This document shows, piece by piece, positions 5,220 through 8,605 of a DNA stretch of 8,605 bases. Positions within the stretch are counted from its first letter, which is position 1. Each line of letters opens with the position of its first letter. The stretch covers positions 1 through 8,605 of the forward strand of contig JAKANW010000086.1 of assembly GCA_021823555.1 (NCBI GenBank). The letters are read 5' to 3'. Source of the DNA: Chloroflexota bacterium. Its GTDB lineage: Bacteria; Chloroflexota; Anaerolineae; Anaerolineales; Villigracilaceae. Below the pieces are notes generated by a model. That model worked only from the letters and a program-made list of their open reading frames with translations, did no database searches and had not been told where the DNA came from. The position numbers and the translations under genes are program-made.

Positions 5220-5828
5220 TTAGCGAACCCTGAAAAACCTGAAGATCAGGAAGCCGCCGGCGGCGATCAGTGCAATTGCCCAGATGTAGTTGGCCAGATC
5301 CATCAAAGAAGCGGTAGCCAGGATGCCGATCACGCCCAACGCGGCGGCGGGATAGTACGCCCAGCGATATCCAGCCAGCAGCGCCACCAGCAGGAAAGTC
5401 AGTGCCAGGCCGAGGAAGAACACGCCGCCTGTCTCGAATACGCCGATCCGGTTGGGGAGGAAGGAAACAACTGCCAGCGCGGACAATACGCCGGCCGGGA
5501 TGAGCGACCACCAGCGTGAACGATCCAGGATGTAAACCAGCCAGAAGGCGAGGGCAATGCCTCCCAAGACGACGGCTCCTGCAAAGTCGCCCAACCGGTT
5601 GCCGAACAGAATGACCACACCTACGGATAGGAGAGTCATGCCGGGGAAAAGCCCCCACCATTCCCCGCCGATAACCACTGAGAGAAAAGCAGCCCCGCCC
5701 AGAAGGAAGATCGCGCCCCAGAACAAGTCGGTGGCATTTTTGAGATAACCCGTGGTTTGCATAAGTAACAAACCGCCACCCAATACAAGCAGAAGCCCCA
5801 GGATGATGCGATAGTCGAACCGTTTCAT
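5220..5828 (-). CDS. Multi-pass membrane protein, LiaI/LiaF-like (DUF5668-type repeats)
   Basis: A very hydrophobic 202-residue protein with about eight predicted membrane segments arranged as short helices joined by glycine-rich turns (IILGLLLVLGGGLLLMQTTG, then LFWGAIFLLGGAAFL, WGLFPGMTLLSVGVVILFG and so on). It ends in a basic tail (FRFFRVR). The repeating 'GxxLLxGG...W' pattern is that of LiaI/LiaF-type transmembrane domains. There are two possible starts. The ATG at 5834 directly abuts the AGGAG, while the one at 5828 has it seven bases away, so 5828 is preferred. It is the third gene of an operon, 14-20 bases after the toast-rack gene. No catalytic motif is visible; a role in envelope-stress sensing or membrane integrity is inferred only from the neighbours. 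Confidence 0.78.
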   Translation of the reverse strand: MKRFDYRIILGLLLVLGGGLLLMQTTGYLKNATDLFWGAIFLLGGAAFLSVVIGGEWWGLFPGMTLLSVGVVILFGNRLGDFAGAVVLGGIALAFWLVYILDRSRWWSLIPAGVLSALAVVSFLPNRIGVFETGGVFFLGLALTFLLVALLAGYRWAYYPAAALGVIGILATASLMDLANYIWAIALIAAGGFLIFRFFRVR

Positions 5829-5848
5829 TTGCATTCTCCTTGAATTTT

Positions 5849-6649
5849 TTAGCGGACGGTGATCCCGGCCGCGCCAGCGTCAATGGTGATGTCCACGCTA
5901 TTGGCCGCGGAGTCGAAGTCGGGAGATTGATAGAAGTTACCGGAGCGCGGAAAACGCGACTGGTTCACCTTGACATCCGAGACACCCTGGTTGACGCGGA
6001 TGCGGGCCGCGACGCCGTCAGGGACGGTGACATCGAGGGAGGCCGCGCCCAGGTCAAAGTCCGCGCGCAGGCGGCCCTGTTTCGGCAGGATGACGCGGGT
6101 GTCGCTGGCGCCGGTCTCCAGTTTGAGGTCGGTCACGCGCAGGTCGCTCAGGTCAACCCTGGACTTGTTAGCGCCCATTTCCAGTTTTAGCGTCATGGGA
6201 ATGTCAGGGTTGAAGTGGACATCCCAATCGTAGCGCCTGAAACTGCCCAAGGAGGACAGCCAATCGGTGGGAGCCGGGCTTAACGCGACCTCCAGCCGGC
6301 TGCCGTTTAAATGGGCTGATTGCCGCAAGCCACCCATGAATGTGCCGTTGACAAGATCCCCGCTGCCTGCGCCGCTGGACAGATTAAATTTCCCCGCGCC
6401 GTGGCTGATCCTCACACGGGCTTCCGAAGCGCCCTGCAAGCTCACGGTAGCCTGCTCGGATTCAGGCGCGTTCACGCCGCGCAGGAAAACTGCCAGGATT
6501 AACCAACCGCCCAGCAGGATGAGCAGCAGCGGCCAGAAGAATTCCATGGGTCTTGCGCCGCCGGGCAATCGCAGGCCGGTTGCATCCACGAACATTAAGC
6601 CGCCCAATAGCAACAGGATCACACCCCAGATGAGAGAAGAGCGTCGCAT
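5849..6649 (-). CDS. LiaF-like membrane protein with C-terminal toast-rack beta domain
   Basis: A 266-residue protein. Two membrane segments lie at about 6-26 and 36-57 (SLIWGVILLLLGGLMFVD and FFWPLLLILLGGWLILAVFL), the LiaF-type N-terminal domain. The rest is a soluble beta-rich 'toast-rack' domain made of repeated strand motifs, such as LEMGANKSRVDLSDL, LETGASDTRVILP and FDLGAASLDVTVPDG. These stack as a right-handed beta-helix-like or DUF4097-like structure. In Bacillus, LiaF inhibits the LiaRS envelope-stress system; here no histidine kinase is seen nearby. The frame is open upstream to 6754, but the ATG at 6649 has an AAGGAG seven bases away that overlaps the stop of the previous gene, so this start is clear. 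Topology suggests the toast-rack faces the outside, but this is inference. Confidence 0.85.
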   Translation of the reverse strand: MRRSSLIWGVILLLLGGLMFVDATGLRLPGGARPMEFFWPLLLILLGGWLILAVFLRGVNAPESEQATVSLQGASEARVRISHGAGKFNLSSGAGSGDLVNGTFMGGLRQSAHLNGSRLEVALSPAPTDWLSSLGSFRRYDWDVHFNPDIPMTLKLEMGANKSRVDLSDLRVTDLKLETGASDTRVILPKQGRLRADFDLGAASLDVTVPDGVAARIRVNQGVSDVKVNQSRFPRSGNFYQSPDFDSAANSVDITIDAGAAGITVR

Positions 6650-6651
6650 GG

Positions 6652-7179
6652 TTACTCCTTTTTTCGCCACGTGTGATAAACACCATTGCCGAGCACCCAC
6701 AGTCCCAACAGGATGAGAAGGAGGGCAGGGCCGTAGTTGCCGAGCAACTTCCACCCGCCTAGGAAGGAAGAGAAGATCAGGAACAATACGGCGCTGACGA
6801 CCATCAGGTTCAGCCCGTGGCGCAAGCTATTGGGCGTGTTATCGCCCAGCAGCCCTGCCAGGATGGAACCCACGCCCACGAAGCCGGGGATGAGCGTCCA
6901 CATGTACGACCAGGACTGGTAATCGTTGTACATCTGCTGGTAATAGAAGATGCCGCCGATACCTGCCACGATGGCTGCCGGGATGGACATGCCCGGCGCG
7001 CCGAGGATTAATCCCAGCAGGAACAGCAATGCGCCGATGCCGATCAGGCTGATGGGCCACTCCGCGAAGCGGGCAACGATTGCATGAAAGGCCGGCAGGC
7101 TGCGATCTGCCAGGAACCACCCGCCGAGCAGGATCAGCAAAATGCCCAATGCAAGTTGCGTACGACCTTGTCTGTTCAT
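6652..7179 (-). CDS. LiaI/LiaF-like multi-pass membrane protein
   Basis: A 175-residue integral membrane protein with about six membrane segments: LALGILLILLGGWFLA, WPISLIGIGALLFLLGLILG, IPAAIVAGIGGIFYYQ, a WTLIPGFVGVGSILAGLLG stretch, VVSAVLFLIFSSFLGG and YGPALLLILLGLWVLG, followed by a basic C-terminus (TWRKKE). The same 'LLILLGGWxL' repeat unit occurs in the two following genes, suggesting descent by duplication. The first ATG (7185) touches the AGGAG; the second (7179) has it seven bases away and is preferred, as in the last gene of the operon. It is the first gene of the operon and its stop is two bases before the next ATG. Function unknown beyond the LiaF-like envelope family. Confidence 0.8.
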   Translation of the reverse strand: MNRQGRTQLALGILLILLGGWFLADRSLPAFHAIVARFAEWPISLIGIGALLFLLGLILGAPGMSIPAAIVAGIGGIFYYQQMYNDYQSWSYMWTLIPGFVGVGSILAGLLGDNTPNSLRHGLNLMVVSAVLFLIFSSFLGGWKLLGNYGPALLLILLGLWVLGNGVYHTWRKKE

Positions 7180-7204
7180 AGACATTCTCCTTTGAAAAGG
7201 TGTG

Positions 7205-7213
7205 ATTATAACA
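7205..7213 (-). promoter_or_regulatory. Extended -10 promoter for the LiaF-like operon (proximal)
   Basis: On the minus strand TGTTATAAT gives a perfect TATAAT with a TGn extension, and transcription would start about 20 bases before the ATG at 7179. No -35 match is seen, which is acceptable for an extended -10 promoter. Confidence 0.55.
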
Positions 7214-7313
7214 AGCCAATGCTGTTTAGATACGGAGTCATTCCGGTTGAAAAGTCTAAAAAGATATACGTACAGGAATGCAGCCGGGTTGCTTCTTGCT
7301 GGACTGTACTTTT

Positions 7314-7341
7314 ATTATAGGGTGTGTGGGAGGAAAATCAA
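7314..7341 (-). promoter_or_regulatory. Sigma-70 type promoter for the LiaF-like operon (distal)
   Basis: On the minus strand TTGATT (-35, 7336-7341) and TATAAT (-10, 7314-7319) are separated by 16 bases. The -35 overlaps the stop codon of the AlkZ-related gene. Transcription would begin near 7307 and give a leader of about 125 bases before the ATG at 7179. The 6-bp inverted repeat CTGTAC/GTACAG (7270-7275 and 7304-7309) lies at the start point and could be a regulator site or RNA stem. Confidence 0.5.
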
Positions 7342-8195
7342 GCGCGCAGCAAACTGGGCAAGGCCAGCCATTCTCCTTCCATCTGCGGATGAGCTGTTCT
7401 TGAAAGTTCTCCCTGTTCCACCAGGCGATCCAGGGTGCGCCGGGCAATTTCGTTCGACCATCCGAACAATTTGGTCACATCCCGCATCTGCGCCGCTCCC
7501 ACAGATTGGATGTACAACTCAGCCAATTTCTGGCGCGCTTCGCCTTCGCCGATGAAACGTGCCTGTTCGGGCAGGCCGGGATAATGGCGGGTGACGATCT
7601 CGTAAATGAACGAATACTTCCACGCGCCGGCCTGTGCCACACCGACCGGCAGGATCTTGAAGTCGGCCTGCAATTGTTCCAGCGCCTTGTTGAATTCGGA
7701 TTCTTTGGCATTGGCCAACTTTGCCATGCGGCGCAGGTCGAGCGTATTAAGCATCCCGTTATCGAGCAGTGTTTCGTAGATTTGCTTGGCCGCCTGTGAT
7801 AGACGTCCCTCCTGGTAGGCGATCAAATAATCCTCTTCGGGCGAGCCATAATTTTCAGAGAGAGCGTAAAAATATGGTGCGACCTCCAGCGAGATCATGG
7901 TGGCTTTGCGGCGCAGCACTTTGCCGTAATACCAGATCTTCTTGTCGAGGGCGTTATCCTTCCAGCCCCAGGTGATGTGGCCGGGATCATCGTGTGCGTC
8001 CGCGACGGGACGGTCCCCGGCCACGGCCACCCACAGGCTGGGCAGGTCAATCCCTTTGATCGGCCAAAAGTAGACGAAGCCGCGCTCGTTGATAAAGTCG
8101 AGGGCGGCTGAGGGGGAGGTGACGCGCGGAGACGGCGGCAGGCCGAAGGTCCGCGCCCGATGCGCTTTGAGTCGTTTGAGATCAATCTTTGACAT
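7338..8195 (-). CDS. AlkZ-related winged-helix protein (HTH_42/YcaQ superfamily, putative)
   Basis: A 285-residue protein resembling the AlkZ/YcaQ DNA glycosylase superfamily, in which tandem winged helices grip DNA to excise damaged bases or unhook crosslinks. Features seen: GFVYFWPIKGIDLPSLW (about 39-55), a HDDPGHITWGWKD stretch (about 68-80), YYGKVLRRK (89-97), and two winged-helix segments, near LLDNGMLNTLDLRRMA and near the C-terminus (MRDVTKLFGWSNEIARRTLDRLVEQG). It is shorter than classical AlkZ (about 360-410 residues). The catalytic Q-x-Q/Q-x-D motif of YcaQ is not obvious, so DNA-glycosylase activity is not shown. The start has no clear ribosome site. It is divergent from the phosphogluconolactonase gene with only 57 bases between them. 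Confidence 0.6.
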   Translation of the reverse strand: MSKIDLKRLKAHRARTFGLPPSPRVTSPSAALDFINERGFVYFWPIKGIDLPSLWVAVAGDRPVADAHDDPGHITWGWKDNALDKKIWYYGKVLRRKATMISLEVAPYFYALSENYGSPEEDYLIAYQEGRLSQAAKQIYETLLDNGMLNTLDLRRMAKLANAKESEFNKALEQLQADFKILPVGVAQAGAWKYSFIYEIVTRHYPGLPEQARFIGEGEARQKLAELYIQSVGAAQMRDVTKLFGWSNEIARRTLDRLVEQGELSRTAHPQMEGEWLALPSLLRA

Positions 8196-8224
8196 GAGTG
8201 GATTCTAGTCTAAAACGAAAAATG

Positions 8225-8233
8225 TGCTACACT
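8225..8233 (+). promoter_or_regulatory. Possible extended -10 promoter for the phosphogluconolactonase gene
   Basis: TGCTACACT is an extended -10 (TGn followed by TACACT, four of six to consensus) that would start transcription about 13 bases before the ATG at 8253, just ahead of the TGAGG ribosome site. No -35 is recognisable. Confidence 0.3.
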
Positions 8234-8252
8234 TTTTCGCCTGAGGTACAGT

Positions 8253-8605
8253 ATGAATCCAACTCTTCGTATCTTCAAAGATAGTGAGTCCCTGAGCCGG
8301 GCTGCGGCAGAAATCATGATCGAGGCTGCCCGGCAGGCCATCGCAAAGCGTGGACGTTTCCTGGTTGCGTTGAGTGGTGGCAATACACCCATGTCACTTT
8401 ATCGTCTTTTAGCGCAGGAGCCAACTCGTTCGCAGATGGACTGGTCGCACATCCATGTCTTCTGGGGTGATGAACGTTGTGTGCCGCCGGATGACCCGGA
8501 AAATAGTTATGGCCAGGCGAAACAGGTGTTTTTGGATCAGGTGCACATTCCCGCAGAGAACGTGCACCGCGGCGCTGCGGACCTCGAGCCTGCCGCGGCC
8601 ACCCA
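8253..8605 (+). CDS. pgl: 6-phosphogluconolactonase, N-terminal half (runs off window)
   Basis: The first 117 codons of an enzyme that hydrolyses 6-phosphogluconolactone to 6-phosphogluconate in the oxidative pentose phosphate pathway, supplying NADPH. Family marks are clear: FLVALSGGNTP (about 36-46), a sugar-phosphate-binding loop, and IHVFWGDERCVPPDDPENSY (67-86), with Asp73, Glu74 and Arg75 of the WGDER motif. The full protein would be about 235-250 residues, so roughly half is missing beyond position 8605; this is the window edge, not a break. GAGG lies seven bases before the ATG. NADPH supply would suit the thiol-redox genes elsewhere in the window, but no operon link is shown. Confidence 0.92.
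   Translation, partial: MNPTLRIFKDSESLSRAAAEIMIEAARQAIAKRGRFLVALSGGNTPMSLYRLLAQEPTRSQMDWSHIHVFWGDERCVPPDDPENSYGQAKQVFLDQVHIPAENVHRGAADLEPAAAT

Noticed and set aside
5173..5883. 236-codon minus-strand frame overlapping the last LiaF-like gene
   Set aside because: Arg/Gly/Pro-rich composition and no family motif; it is the out-of-frame shadow of the membrane-protein gene, which has the ribosome site and hydrophobic pattern.
6650..6754. N-terminal extension of the toast-rack protein to 6754
   Set aside because: It would overlap the upstream gene by over 100 bases, its residues look non-coding, and a good ribosome site precedes ATG 6649.
8189..8194. Perfect TTGACA as -35 of the phosphogluconolactonase gene
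   Set aside because: It is 33 bases from the -10 candidate, too far, and lies within the first codons of the AlkZ-related gene.

Overview
The window looks like a chromosomal segment from an uncultured or little-studied Chloroflexota, probably of the Anaerolineae type. This is inferred from protein style: a ThrAla-rich linker after a lipobox, LiaF-like 'toast-rack' membrane proteins in tandem, an AlkZ-related winged-helix protein and an HTH-less Crp-like protein next to a small NifU protein. The DNA is moderately GC-rich and gene-dense. Every gene between about 166 and 4286 is on the minus strand, as are 5220-8195. Only 4429-5159 and the last partial gene are on the plus strand. No rRNA, tRNA, CRISPR array, insertion sequence or phage gene was seen.

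Region 1 (1-1308): a degenerate 120-bp palindromic repeat (41-160), then a lipoprotein HlyD-type efflux adaptor. Region 2 (1309-4286), the most interesting part, is a probable six-gene redox operon read right to left: ECF sigma factor, RsrA-like zinc-binding anti-sigma factor, small zinc-ribbon protein, two-domain protein disulfide oxidoreductase (PDO), membrane-anchored TlpA-type thioredoxin, and OsmC-family peroxidase. It ends in a textbook intrinsic terminator. The PDO gene is interrupted by one in-frame TGA exactly where the first cysteine of the C-terminal CPYC active site should be. Reading this TGA as selenocysteine (Sec148) restores a 222-residue PDO with a U-P-Y-C site, and a possible SECIS hairpin lies directly downstream. 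I therefore annotate it as one selenoprotein gene, not as two fragments or a pseudogene.

Region 3 (4287-5216): a divergent intergenic region, then a cyclic-nucleotide-binding-domain protein without a DNA-binding domain, coupled to a single-domain NifU-like iron-sulfur protein, closed by a convergent bidirectional terminator. Region 4 (5220-7341): a three-gene operon of LiaF/LiaI-like membrane proteins, the middle one carrying an extracellular beta 'toast-rack' domain, with two candidate promoters. Region 5 (7338-8605): an AlkZ-related winged-helix protein divergent from the first half of a 6-phosphogluconolactonase gene that runs off the window.

Working model for region 2 (inference): thiol oxidation releases the anti-sigma factor from the sigma factor, which raises expression of the operon. 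The selenocysteine PDO, the TlpA protein and OsmC then restore thiol balance and remove peroxides, closing a feedback loop like SigR-RsrA-thioredoxin in actinobacteria.
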